Source of the DNA: a virus
IMG/VR virus record: IMGVR_UViG_3300044825_001801
Location: 1-23,371 of that record
Direction: 5' to 3' (one strand)
DNA length: 23,371 nucleotides
Below, piece by piece: positions 13,536 through 21,463 of this stretch. The notes beneath the pieces were generated by a model that did no database searches, was not told where the DNA came from, and worked only from the letters and a program-made list of their open reading frames with translations. The translations under genes and the position numbers were made by a program. Position 1 is the stretch's first letter; each line of letters starts with the position of its first letter.

Positions 13536-15650
13536 ATGCCGACCGGCTCCCACATCAACGGCGTCACGATCACCAACGCGGCCGAAGTCGCGTGGGAGGT
13601 GGGCATCGGCGAGCAGCCCTACACCACCACCGTTGTCGTCGCCAAGCAGGAGGCCGCCCGCCTGCGCGGCACGATGGGGCGACCCGGGACGCTGGTGGTG
13701 GCGGGCGAGTCGGGCGGGTTCACCGCGACCGGCGTCTACGTCGTGGACGAGCAGCCGACCGCGGACCCGTCCATGGTGGCGTTCACCGTCGCGGACAAGC
13801 GGTGGCTGTGGACGCGCAAGCACGTCCTGCGGCGGTACAACGTGCGCCGTCGCACGGGCAACAGGCGCTTGCTGACCGAGGGTTTCCCGGTTGAGATCCC
13901 GGGCGACGTGGCCGACGTCGCCTACGAGTCCGCGACGCTCGTGGACGGGACGAGGCCGTGGACCGCGCACGAGGCCGTCATCGACGTCGTGACCGCCGTG
14001 GACGGGGACGCGCCCGACACGTCCGGATTGCCGATCCGGCAGGTGCCGCTCGAGGGCGTCGAACTCGACGACCCCGGCGACTCGGCGATCGGGCGCGTCC
14101 TCGACTACGTCCCCGGCGCCGCGGTCTACGTCAGCATCGACGGCCGCACCCGGTTCCTCGACGAGACCGCACGGCAGGGGGCCGAGAACCTGCTGCGCCG
14201 GTTCGGTGCGCCCGTCGCCGGGCCGGGGCTCGCCGCGGCGGTGAACTACGCGGGGATCCGCCCCGAGTGGGTGGACGTGCTGTTCACCATCGAGCAGGAA
14301 CTGAAATTCACGTCGGTCGAGGAAGGCGGCGCCTACTCCCGCCGGCAGGACAAGTCGAAGTACCTCGAAAACGTCCTGCCGATCCCCGACCTGCAACTGT
14401 CGGTCGGCGGGCGCACGGTCACGCGCGGCACCTACATCACCTTCGACGAGGCGTTCACCGCGTGGGGCGTACCGAGTGCGGCTGCGGGTGGCGGGGTGGC
14501 GATCCCCGGAGCGACGCCGCCCGCGCTGTCGCACTCGCTCGTGCGCGAGTTGTGGGCGGGGGGCCGGCTGGAGGCGCTGTTCACGTCGCTCGGGCAGATC
14601 ACGGCCGAAGCGGACTGGGCGGCGCGGGTCCGTGCGGTGCGCCAGCACTACCGGCAGACGTACCGGATCAGCCCGTACTGGATGGCGCGGATCCGGTCGC
14701 TGTCGGCCGAGCGGGTGGCGGTCATCGACCCGGAGAACGGCGTGCGGGCCCCGGCGTTCGTCACGGCCGACTACGCCTACGCGCCGAGCGTGCGAGGGCG
14801 GTGGATCGACCGCAACCGGCAGGGCATCGTCATCAACGTCCGCGCGTTCAGCGAGAACCTTGCGACGGCCAAGCAGGCGCCCGCCGACGTGTCGATCGTG
14901 GACGAGCAACTGGGCATCGTCCACCTGTCCTACAGCACCGACGCGCTCGGGCTGTGGGAGCAGGTCTACCCGTGCCGGTTCGCGGAGCCGATCCCCGCGA
15001 TGGACTTCGGCAAGGGCGCGGCGGGCCCGGTCACGACCGACGGCGCGGTGTACGAGGGTGCCGCCCCGGCGATCCTGTCCGCGTCGCACCGCGTCGCCAT
15101 CGTCATCACGGCCGTCCCGAGCGCGCCGAACAGCAACGACCAGTTGTTCCGGGTGCGGGTCACGCCGAAGGAGGCCGAGAAGATCGGGCCGCCCGTCGGG
15201 GCGTGTTCGGGCCCGGGGTGGACGGTCCGCGTCGGGGCGGGCGTGGCGACGGCGCGGTTCGCGTGGGCCGACGCACAGGATGCGCTCATCGACAAGATGT
15301 TCGGCGCGGGGCGTGGCCCGTCCGAGCAGGGCGCGCCGACCTACGCAGCGGGCGACGCGATGGCCGCCGCCGGGCTGCTCGTGGACCAGCGCGAGACGAC
15401 CGCGGTCGCGCGGGCCGTGGCCGCGTCGCTCTACAGCCAGATGCCCGACCGCGTCGTCGGGCAGGTCGCCGGGCCCCTCGACGCGGGCATTTCGCCGGTC
15501 GGCAATGCGACGTCCGTGGTCCACTCGCTCGCCGCCGACGGGGCGCTCAACAGCCTCATTCGCTTCGACCGACGCACGGGCCGCCTCGACATGACCGCCC
15601 TCCTCGACAACGCGACCCGCCGCCTCCTGTTCCGGCAGGTGCAGCCGTGA
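13536..15650 (+). CDS. Tail hub / baseplate-like protein
   Basis: 704 aa. Start at ATG 13536, just after the previous stop (13531). A longer in-frame reading begins inside the previous gene but has a poor Arg-rich leader and was rejected. The N-terminal 200 residues are beta-rich with ALV-type strands and an AFTVADKRWLW segment. Around residues 175-210 the stretch GRVLDYVPGAAVYVSIDGRTRF resembles the hub fold of phage tail proteins such as T4 gp27 or Mu gp44-like hubs (P..YV...G..RF). The middle and C-terminal parts are mixed alpha/beta (ARVRAVRQHYRQTYRIS). It follows the 515-aa tail protein and precedes the fibre, consistent with a hub connecting tail tip and fibre. Confidence 0.55.
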   Translation: MPTGSHINGVTITNAAEVAWEVGIGEQPYTTTVVVAKQEAARLRGTMGRPGTLVVAGESGGFTATGVYVVDEQPTADPSMVAFTVADKRWLWTRKHVLRRYNVRRRTGNRRLLTEGFPVEIPGDVADVAYESATLVDGTRPWTAHEAVIDVVTAVDGDAPDTSGLPIRQVPLEGVELDDPGDSAIGRVLDYVPGAAVYVSIDGRTRFLDETARQGAENLLRRFGAPVAGPGLAAAVNYAGIRPEWVDVLFTIEQELKFTSVEEGGAYSRRQDKSKYLENVLPIPDLQLSVGGRTVTRGTYITFDEAFTAWGVPSAAAGGGVAIPGATPPALSHSLVRELWAGGRLEALFTSLGQITAEADWAARVRAVRQHYRQTYRISPYWMARIRSLSAERVAVIDPENGVRAPAFVTADYAYAPSVRGRWIDRNRQGIVINVRAFSENLATAKQAPADVSIVDEQLGIVHLSYSTDALGLWEQVYPCRFAEPIPAMDFGKGAAGPVTTDGAVYEGAAPAILSASHRVAIVITAVPSAPNSNDQLFRVRVTPKEAEKIGPPVGACSGPGWTVRVGAGVATARFAWADAQDALIDKMFGAGRGPSEQGAPTYAAGDAMAAAGLLVDQRETTAVARAVAASLYSQMPDRVVGQVAGPLDAGISPVGNATSVVHSLAADGALNSLIRFDRRTGRLDMTALLDNATRRLLFRQVQP

Positions 15651-18600
15651 CCCGCCTGAACGACCAGTTCGGCGGGGGCATCGACCCGTTGCAGGACCAC
15701 TCCCCGCCCGGCCGGCAGGTCATCGAGACCCGGCTGGTGCGGTACGCCGCGCGGGTGAAGGAGGTGGACCGCTACACCCGCCCCGTCATCGAGCGGGACA
15801 GCATCGGCGACGTCGTGTGCGCGGTGCGGTGGGAGCCGTCGTCGCGGCCGATCAGCGCATGGGCGCACGCCTTCCCGGTCCTCGGCGCGTCGCAGGTGCG
15901 CGCGTCGGGGCAGGCCGCGTCGCAGCAGGACGGCGGGGTGCTGGCGGCGGCGGCCCGCGGCGACGGCCCCGGGGCGAAGGGCGCGGGCAAGGGCTCGAAA
16001 CTCAAAGCCACGGCCGACGTGATCGTGCTGGACCGGTCCAAGACGTTCGGCGGCGAGGCCGGGGGCGGGTACCTGTTCGGCGGGTCCAAGGTCGGAAAGT
16101 TGGGCGCGACGGCGAGCCGCATCTACATCAACCCGCGCAGCACGTTCGCGCTCGGGTGGACGTACCCCGCGGCGCGCGTCTGGAACGCGGCACGCCGCCA
16201 GTGGGAGAACGCGGCGGGAGGCGGGGGCGCGGCGGGTGCCGCCGGGGCTGGCGGCGCGTTCGGCGCACCGGGCGGCGCCGGCATCACGGGCGTGTCGCGC
16301 ATGGCGGCGGTCACGGGCGGTGACATGCCGCCGGCGACCGACGTGGAGACGCTGCCGATCCGCGACACCGCGACGCGGCCGGACACGGACTTCCGACCGT
16401 CCACGCTGCCGCTGCCGATGGGCTACCCGTCGCTGCCGGGTGGGACGGTCGGCGTCGTCGTGGGCGGCACCGACACCAAGTCGCAGCAACCGGTCTACCT
16501 CCACGCCGACCCGCGCCTCGTCGCGGTCAACGAGGGGCCCGACCCCGGCGCGGCGTCGATCGTCTTCGACACGAACGCGCAGGGAGCCTACGACCTGTCG
16601 CGGTGGGCGCGGCTCCACTCGGCGTGGCGCGTGTCGCCCCCCTTCGTCGGCAAACTGCCGTGGGGGCAGCAGGGCGGCGGGACGCTCGCGTGGCAACTGC
16701 TCCGCGGCGAGCGCGACGGCGTGGCGGGGCACGGCGCCATCGTCGACCTCGGCTCGCTCGCGGCGGCCCCGGCGGTCACGACCGACGCGGGCGGGGTCGT
16801 CACGCCCGGGACGGGTGGCCCCGCGACGAAGTCGAAGCCGCCGCCGCTCTCCACCATCGCGGCGTCGGTCGGCAGCGGGATGTCGCTGTTCGGTGCAATC
16901 TCGGCGGCGGCGAACCGGGCCTTGATGGCGGCGTCGTGGGAGCGTGTCGCGGCGCTGGTCAAGGGTGGCGCGTCGCCGACCGGCAAGACGTCCGAGGAGC
17001 GCGCGGCGGCGCAGCGGGACGAGCCGCGCATCGCCTACGCCATCACGACCGCGCGGCAGGGCGGGCCGCTCGAGGTCGGCCACGCCAGCAAGGACCGCCA
17101 CGCCATCGGCAAGGCGGGCGACCACAACGTCAACATCGGCCACATCGCGGCGGCGGGTGCGTTCTACGCCGACCCGACCCGCGACGGACCGCTCGCGTTC
17201 GAGAAGGCGCTCTACCCGCAGGTGTCCAACTTCCCGCTCAAGGCGCGGGTGCACTTGCAGTACGCGGGCGGGTGGTCGCCCGAGGTGCGCCCCGACGGGA
17301 TCCTCCGTCTCCCCGGCGCGTGGGCGTGGTGGGCGGAGGTGCCGCACGAGACCGAGGGGGGCAAGCCTCCGCCGCCCCCGGCGCCCCCGACCACGCCGCC
17401 GACCGTCGTGCCCCCGCCGTCGCGGCCGCCGGTCAAGACGCCCGACGACCCGCTGCCGCGAGACCCGCAGGGGCGCCCCATCCGCGTCCCGATCAAGCCG
17501 CCGCTCAAGGGCGCGCGGTTCGGCCCGTACGAACCGGTCCCGGTCGTCGGCAACGTGGGCGGGACGTGGGCTGGCGGTGTCGGGGCGCCGACGGGCTCCA
17601 TGGTCCGCCGCCACCCCGACCTGCGCACTCCGGGACCGTTCCGACCGGACCAACCCGAGCCGAGGCCGCCGACGACGTGGAACCACACCGCGCACGTACG
17701 CCAGCGCGTGACGCTCGCGGGGCCGACGGATCAGGTCACGGGGTACCACACCGCGGCGGCGCACACCGCGCTGCTGTTCCGCCCGCAGGAGTTGGACGCG
17801 GGGTCGGTCGACCTCCGCACGACTGCCGACGCGCCCGCGGACCAGATCCAAGCCATCGTGTCCGAGCGCCCCATGGTTGCCCGCCTCGAAGCATGGGGCG
17901 GGCGCACGGGCGGGGTGTGGCGTCGGACGCAGGCGCTGCACGCCTCGCGGTTCATGGGCGGGACGGGCGCGGGCGGGTTGCTCCTGCTGCCGCCCGAACT
18001 CGACATGAAGGACGTCGACGTGGGCAGCACCCCGCTGTCCTCGTCGGCGTCGTACCTCGCGGCGTACCCCGGGACGTGGTTCGGCGCCGGAACGCCGGTG
18101 CTGTCGAGCGGCGCGCTCAAGACCGGCGCGCGATGGGGGTTCGACGGCACCTCGTTCGTGTTGCAGGGCCTGTCGTCGAGCGCGGTGGCGACGACGGGCG
18201 TGCGCGTCAAGACCGACGGCACCCCGGGGCTGCGCGAGTCGGGCGGCACGATCCTCGACTTGGCCGGGATCACCGACGGGCAGTACCTCAAGCGGTCGGG
18301 CTCGACGATCACGAGCGGGACCCCTAGCGCGTCGATCGCGGACGGCGACTACGGAGACGTGGCGGTGTCTGGCGGCGGGACCGTCATGGACGTGGAGTCG
18401 GTCGATGGCGTCACGCCCGGGACGACGGGCCTCGCGCTGCTTGACGACGCTACGGCGTCCGACGCGCGGACGACGCTCGGGCTCGGCGACTCGGCCACGA
18501 AGAACGTGGGGACCTCGGCGGGGACCGTCGCGGCGGGCGACGACTCGCGGCTCCCCTCGTCGGGCGAGAAGTCGGCGCTGGCGGGCACGAGCGGCACGCC

Positions 18601-19282
18601 GGGCTCCGGCAACAAGTACGTCACCGACGCGGACTCTCGCAACACGAATCAGCGCGACCCGAACGTGAGCGGGATGACGCAGGAGACGACGGTCGATCGC
18701 GCGGCCGACGTCGCCCCGATGTACGACAACAGCGCGACGGCGAACCGAAAGGTGCCGGTGCGCGACCTCGCGGTGGGCGTGCTCGACCGCGTACTGTCCG
18801 CGACGACGATCAACACCGACAACACCGAGCGGACGTTGTATTCGTTCTCTGTGCCCGGCGGAACGTTGTCGAGCAAGTACACGCTGCGCCTCGTGCTGAC
18901 CGGGACGATCCTCAACAACACCGGGTCGTCCGACTCGACGACGTTCAAGATCAAGTACGGGGCGACGACGCTCTACGCAGCGTCGCACTCCCTCGGCGCG
19001 AGCGCGAACCGCCGATCGTGGCGCATCGAGGTCGAACTGACTGGATTCAACGCGACGAACGTGCAGGAACTCGCCGGGATGTTCGCGATCGGCACGATGA
19101 CGGTCGCCACGACGGGCACCGGGGGGCTCGCGGCCACGGCGGCGACCGTCGTCCCGATCACGGGAGCGGCTGGAGCCGAGGACTCGACGGCGGACAAGAC
19201 GCTGGCCGTGACGAGTCAATTCACGGCGTCGTCCGCGAACCTCGAAATCGTGGTCCGGCGGGCCATCCTCGAACTGGTCTGA
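15647..19282 (+). CDS. Tail fibre / receptor-binding protein, 1211 aa
   Basis: 1211 aa, GTG start in a GTGA overlap; an in-frame upstream extension is an artefact of low stop density. The N-terminal 570 residues hold Gly/Ala-rich linkers and several beta regions. Residues about 571-600 are proline-rich and flexible. Near residues 905-970 the typical fibre segment LLDDATASDARTTLGLGD, GTVAAGDDSRL occurs, a widely used shaft motif of tail fibres. The last 170 residues form a Thr/Ser/Gly-rich beta domain, likely the receptor-binding head. Roles of receptor recognition and trimer assembly are family knowledge; trimerisation is inferred. It ends the structural block and is followed by a weak hairpin. 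Confidence 0.8.
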   Translation: MTRLNDQFGGGIDPLQDHSPPGRQVIETRLVRYAARVKEVDRYTRPVIERDSIGDVVCAVRWEPSSRPISAWAHAFPVLGASQVRASGQAASQQDGGVLAAAARGDGPGAKGAGKGSKLKATADVIVLDRSKTFGGEAGGGYLFGGSKVGKLGATASRIYINPRSTFALGWTYPAARVWNAARRQWENAAGGGGAAGAAGAGGAFGAPGGAGITGVSRMAAVTGGDMPPATDVETLPIRDTATRPDTDFRPSTLPLPMGYPSLPGGTVGVVVGGTDTKSQQPVYLHADPRLVAVNEGPDPGAASIVFDTNAQGAYDLSRWARLHSAWRVSPPFVGKLPWGQQGGGTLAWQLLRGERDGVAGHGAIVDLGSLAAAPAVTTDAGGVVTPGTGGPATKSKPPPLSTIAASVGSGMSLFGAISAAANRALMAASWERVAALVKGGASPTGKTSEERAAAQRDEPRIAYAITTARQGGPLEVGHASKDRHAIGKAGDHNVNIGHIAAAGAFYADPTRDGPLAFEKALYPQVSNFPLKARVHLQYAGGWSPEVRPDGILRLPGAWAWWAEVPHETEGGKPPPPPAPPTTPPTVVPPPSRPPVKTPDDPLPRDPQGRPIRVPIKPPLKGARFGPYEPVPVVGNVGGTWAGGVGAPTGSMVRRHPDLRTPGPFRPDQPEPRPPTTWNHTAHVRQRVTLAGPTDQVTGYHTAAAHTALLFRPQELDAGSVDLRTTADAPADQIQAIVSERPMVARLEAWGGRTGGVWRRTQALHASRFMGGTGAGGLLLLPPELDMKDVDVGSTPLSSSASYLAAYPGTWFGAGTPVLSSGALKTGARWGFDGTSFVLQGLSSSAVATTGVRVKTDGTPGLRESGGTILDLAGITDGQYLKRSGSTITSGTPSASIADGDYGDVAVSGGGTVMDVESVDGVTPGTTGLALLDDATASDARTTLGLGDSATKNVGTSAGTVAAGDDSRLPSSGEKSALAGTSGTPGSGNKYVTDADSRNTNQRDPNVSGMTQETTVDRAADVAPMYDNSATANRKVPVRDLAVGVLDRVLSATTINTDNTERTLYSFSVPGGTLSSKYTLRLVLTGTILNNTGSSDSTTFKIKYGATTLYAASHSLGASANRRSWRIEVELTGFNATNVQELAGMFAIGTMTVATTGTGGLAATAATVVPITGAAGAEDSTADKTLAVTSQFTASSANLEIVVRRAILELV

Positions 19283-19288
19283 CGCGCA

Positions 19289-19322
19289 AGCAGCCCCGGG
19301 GGGCCTCGCTCCCGCCGCTTTT
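19289..19322 (+). terminator. Weak terminator-like hairpin after the fibre gene
   Basis: An imperfect stem pairs AGC-AG-CCCC (19289-19297) with GGGG and the following CT and GCT (to 19310), with two bulged bases and a tiny loop. A TTTT at 19319-19322 follows after nine bases. It closes the structural block at the right place, but the T run is short and displaced, so this is a weak call. Confidence 0.3.
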
Positions 19323-19331
19323 CGCCCGTCC

Positions 19332-19355
19332 TGTCGCCCCCTCCATGCGCAGAAT
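19332..19355 (+). promoter_or_regulatory. Promoter candidate with TGTCGCCCC and CAGAAT
   Basis: TGTCGCCCC (19332-19340), then 9 nt, then CAGAAT (19350-19355), the same layout as in the gaps before 756 and 1978. ATG 19363 is 7 nt after the hexamer, which could make this transcript leaderless. No recognisable -35 is present. Confidence 0.35.
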
Positions 19356-19362
19356 CGTGCGC
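19347..19362. repeat. Palindrome GCGCA-N6-TGCGC, copy C (operator candidate)
   Basis: Perfect arms around GAATCG, ending one base before ATG 19363. It overlaps the CAGAAT hexamer. Same architecture as copies A and B. Confidence 0.55.
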
Positions 19363-19584
19363 ATGGCCGACGACACGCCCGATAGCAAGATCGTGGACCC
19401 CGCCGCCGCCAAGGCCGCCATCGAGGCGGACCGCGTCGCGCGTGGGAAGGCCGCCGCCGAGGCGGTCCAGAAGGCGCTGACGGACTACCGCTGCACCTTC
19501 GTCGTGACCCTGCGCGCCGAGTGGGACATCCAGACCGGCACGACGCGGCACATCCCCGTCGTCGGGATCGAGCCGATCGAATGA
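19363..19584 (+). CDS. Small charged phage protein (73 aa)
   Basis: 73 aa. Start chosen at ATG 19363 (MADDTPDSK), right after palindrome copy C. Another in-frame ATG lies 18 bases earlier within the palindrome and would add MRRIVR. The first half is a charged Ala/Glu/Lys helix (AAKAAIEADRVARG). The second half, TDYRCTFVVTLRAEWDIQTG, forms a strand pair ending VVGIEPIE. This shape, helix then two strands, is common in small post-fibre phage proteins but I know no function. Its TGA overlaps the next ATG. It is probably the first gene of the right-hand transcription unit. Confidence 0.7.
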   Translation: MADDTPDSKIVDPAAAKAAIEADRVARGKAAAEAVQKALTDYRCTFVVTLRAEWDIQTGTTRHIPVVGIEPIE

Positions 19585-19919
19585 GGGGGACCGCCGACCA
19601 CAAGGCCGTCGATCCCGCCCCGGTGGGGGAGCACACGTCGCTATCGCGTCGTCGCCACCACACCAGCGAACCCGCCGGGGCTCTACGTTTCCGCCTCCCG
19701 CGCCATCGGCGGCCGGTGGACGAGTTGCGGTGCGACCCGCTCCAAGTCGAGCGCGGAACCAAACTCGTCGAGGCGAGCGCACGTGAAGAGGGGCGGTCGC
19801 ACGCCCGTGCGGGGCGCATGAGGATCAAGACGATCCCGAAGCCGTTCGTGATGGCCTACGTCGACGGCTACCTCGACGAGTGGATGAAGCGCAACCCTGT
19901 GGAGTCCGACGATGCGTAG
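19581..19919 (+). CDS. Uncertain small ORF; only the last 33 codons look reliable
   Basis: 112 aa if the ATG at 19581 (ATGA overlap) is used. The N-terminal 79 residues are unusually rich in Arg and His (for example SRRRHHTSE) and do not look like a normal domain. The last 33 residues, starting at a second ATG (19818), read MRIKTIPKPFVMAYVDGYLD and resemble a real small protein. A second frame is also open across 19582-19821, so which frame is translated between 19585 and 19817 is uncertain. This stretch also holds a structured inverted repeat. The conservative call is a 33-aa gene at 19818-19919. Confidence 0.4.
   Translation: MRGTADHKAVDPAPVGEHTSLSRRRHHTSEPAGALRFRLPRHRRPVDELRCDPLQVERGTKLVEASAREEGRSHARAGRMRIKTIPKPFVMAYVDGYLDEWMKRNPVESDDA
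19719..19769 (+). other. Structured inverted repeat, possible RNA element
   Basis: GACGAGTT (19719-19726) and AACTCGTC (19762-19769) pair perfectly. Inside, GCGG (19727-19730) and CCGC (19737-19740) make a smaller hairpin. The region codes poorly. This may be a small RNA structure, a repeat remnant or chance. Confidence 0.3.
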
Positions 19920-20256
19920 TCTCAAGATCCTCGCGGTGTGCGCCGCGGCAATCGCGCTGCCCGCGTGTTCGGGGCGTGTCGCCGCGAAGCCCGGCGTCGG
20001 CATCGGCGTCGAGCACCGGGCCGACGGGGGCCGACTCGGGCTTGACTTGGGCGAGTACGGGGTGGACGGCGCAGCCGTCGAACCCATCACCGGGAACTGC
20101 CCCGGGGGTGTCTGCTCCATCCCGTCGGCGCCGTCGCTCCCGACGCTGAAGGTGGAGCCGCGCGTCCCGGCGGGGTTCCTGTGGGCGGCGGGCCTGTTCG
20201 GCGTGTCGGTCCTCGGTCTGCTCGCGTTCGTTGTCGTCCGCAAGGTGGCGAAGTGA
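19912..20256 (+). CDS. Putative lipoprotein with C-terminal membrane segment
   Basis: 114 aa, ATG 19912 with GGAG just upstream. The N-terminus is a lipoprotein signal: basic start, hydrophobic core and lipobox LPAC with Cys19. A Gly/Asp-rich middle with two cysteines (NCPGGVCS) follows. The last 28 residues hold a second hydrophobic segment (about residues 87-109) followed by Arg/Lys. A lipid anchor at one end and a membrane segment at the other would span or bridge membranes. Its TGA overlaps the ATG of another lipoprotein. A role in lysis or superinfection exclusion is speculative. Confidence 0.7.
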   Translation: MRSLKILAVCAAAIALPACSGRVAAKPGVGIGVEHRADGGRLGLDLGEYGVDGAAVEPITGNCPGGVCSIPSAPSLPTLKVEPRVPAGFLWAAGLFGVSVLGLLAFVVVRKVAK

Positions 20257-20543
20257 TGCGCCGTTTCCTCACTATCGCGGGCCTCCTGCTCTGCCTCGGC
20301 GCGGTCGCGTGCGACCCGAACGACCCCAAGGTGGACGCGGCGAACAAGGCCGTGGACGCCACCAGCGAAATGCCCGGCTGGTTCGGCCTCATCGGGTCAC
20401 TCGGCGGAATCGCCCTGTCCGCCTTCGGCCTGCGTCGCGCCGGGGTGGGCGCGAAGTACGCTGAGGGTGGGTGGAGCAAGGAAGAGGTTGAGGAACTGGT
20501 CGTCGCCCTCCGCGGCCACGGCTACAAGGTCGAGAAGGCGTAA
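20256..20543 (+). CDS. Second putative lipoprotein, Asp+2
   Basis: 95 aa, start in a TGATG overlap with the previous stop. N-terminal signal MRRFLTIAGLLLCLGAVAC with Cys19 as the likely lipidated residue and Asp20 at +2; in Gram-negative hosts Asp+2 would mean inner-membrane retention. A short hydrophobic stretch at residues 42-60 may be a second membrane segment. The C-terminal part, WSKEEVEELVVALRGHGYKV, is a charged helix. It follows directly on another lipobox protein, so the two may form a pair. No family identified. Confidence 0.7.
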   Translation: MRRFLTIAGLLLCLGAVACDPNDPKVDAANKAVDATSEMPGWFGLIGSLGGIALSAFGLRRAGVGAKYAEGGWSKEEVEELVVALRGHGYKVEKA

Positions 20544-20545
20544 TC

Positions 20546-20815
20546 GTGGCGGGACTCAGCGCACTACCGAACTGGGTGAAAGGCTGGGGCACGTTCGGCC
20601 TCGGTGTCGCCGGTGGTGTGTTCGTCGCCGCGACGTACCTGTCGGAGGTGAGGACCGAGGCGTACCGCGCCGGCAAGGCGAGCGACGCGCTCGAGCCCCG
20701 CGTGCAGCGTCTCGAAGTCGAGGCAGCCGCGGCGCGGGAGGCCGCGCAGGCGCTCAAGGAAAAGGTCGCCGACATCGGCGCCGACGTGAAGGAACTGTTG
20801 CGGAGGGTGAAGTGA
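20546..20815 (+). CDS. Membrane-anchored coiled-coil protein (holin/spanin-like candidate)
   Basis: 89 aa, GTG start three bases after the previous stop. Residues about 14-32 form one hydrophobic, Gly-rich segment; residues about 49-88 form a coiled coil (RVQRLEVEAAAAREAAQALKEK). One N-terminal membrane helix plus a coiled coil resembles inner-membrane spanins (Rz) or XhlA-like lysis accessory proteins, but no motif proves this. No endolysin is visible within this window. Its end overlaps the next GTG. Confidence 0.65.
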   Translation: MAGLSALPNWVKGWGTFGLGVAGGVFVAATYLSEVRTEAYRAGKASDALEPRVQRLEVEAAAAREAAQALKEKVADIGADVKELLRRVK

Positions 20816-20961
20816 CGCGCCCTCGGCCTGTACTGCTCGCGCTCGGCTTTCTGTTCGGCCTCGCCGCTGGGTTGGCGACCTGCTCCCGCAGTTGCTGTGA
20901 CCGGTCGCCGCTTGCGTCATTCGTCGCGCGGGCCCGTGCCGCGCTGGGGCTACCCGCATGA
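20812..20961 (+). CDS. Tiny membrane or lipobox protein (49 aa)
   Basis: 49 aa, GTG in overlap with the previous stop. One hydrophobic segment (residues 7-22) ends in LATC (Cys24), which could be a lipobox, and two more cysteines follow (SRSCCD). The C-terminus is a short basic/Ala helix. As a spanin partner it would pair with the upstream coiled-coil protein, since o-spanins are often very short lipoproteins encoded next to i-spanins, but in a Gram-positive host this would not apply. Low certainty of function. Confidence 0.55.
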   Translation: MTRPRPVLLALGFLFGLAAGLATCSRSCCDRSPLASFVARARAALGLPA

Positions 20962-21206
20962 TCCCCGCTCCCGGTACCTACCGAATCTCCACGGACGGCG
21001 CCCCGTCGTCTGACGTCGTGGTGAGCCCCGACGGGCAGACGCTGACGACGACGTTCGACGTGTTCGACTACCAGCCCGCGCTCGGGGTCTACAAGGCGCG
21101 GCGGTTGTCGTGCGCGATCGAGTGCAACGGCAACGGCACGGGGCTGTCCTTCGTGGGGCAGTACCCGGGGTTCCCGACGGACATTACCTGCGTGAGGCTG
21201 CCGTGA
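20958..21206 (+). CDS. Small beta-rich protein (82 aa)
   Basis: 82 aa, ATG in an overlap with the previous TGA. A beta-rich, Thr/Ser/Gly-heavy sequence: TYRISTDGAPSSDVVVSPDG, then LTTTFDVFDYQPALG and a C-rich middle (LSCAIECNGNGTG). Three cysteines may form a disulfide if it is exported, but no signal peptide is seen. It lies in the cluster of membrane and lipobox proteins. I do not recognise the family. Confidence 0.65.
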   Translation: MIPAPGTYRISTDGAPSSDVVVSPDGQTLTTTFDVFDYQPALGVYKARRLSCAIECNGNGTGLSFVGQYPGFPTDITCVRLP

Positions 21207-21463
21207 TCCCGCGCGAGCCCGAAGTGCCCGCGTGGGTCAACGCGGTCCTGTGGGCCCTCGTCGTGGCCGCCGTCGTCGTCCTCGCGTTGACGACGGGATG
21301 CTGCACCTCGCGGGTGGCGCCGGACCCCGCGGCGGCCGGCGCCTCCCCGTCGTGGGCTGACTACGTCATGTCACACCCGTACCGGCGCGCGCTCGACCCC
21401 GCGGTCGCGCACCCGGACTGGCGCGGGCCCCACAGCACGTGCGGCGCGGGGAAGTGCGAGTAG
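21203..21463 (+). CDS. Putative lipoprotein with uncleaved-like anchor (86 aa)
   Basis: 86 aa, GTG in a GTGA overlap. A hydrophobic segment (residues about 14-29) ends in LTTGCC, where Cys33 fits a lipobox. The N-terminus before it carries two Glu and one Arg and two prolines, which is unusual for a signal peptide, so a plain membrane anchor is also possible. The rest is Pro/Ala-rich with a His/Trp/Tyr-containing tail and ends GKCE. The stop region is duplicated at the end of the next gene (see the 17-base repeat). Confidence 0.6.
   Translation: MIPREPEVPAWVNAVLWALVVAAVVVLALTTGCCTSRVAPDPAAAGASPSWADYVMSHPYRRALDPAVAHPDWRGPHSTCGAGKCE

Noticed and set aside
13958-15646. In-frame upstream extension of the fibre gene
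   Set aside because: It lies entirely inside the hub-like gene, is Arg-rich without structure, and the GTG at 15647 in a GTGA overlap fits the local pattern.
19719-19769. tRNA gene
   Set aside because: A GGAACCA occurs, but there is no acceptor stem, no T-arm consensus and no anticodon arm.
15431-19828. Very long open frame (1465 codons) on the minus strand opposite the fibre gene
   Set aside because: High GC removes stop codons from the antisense frame. The translation is Arg-rich and without domain pattern, whereas the + strand frame holds clear fibre motifs.
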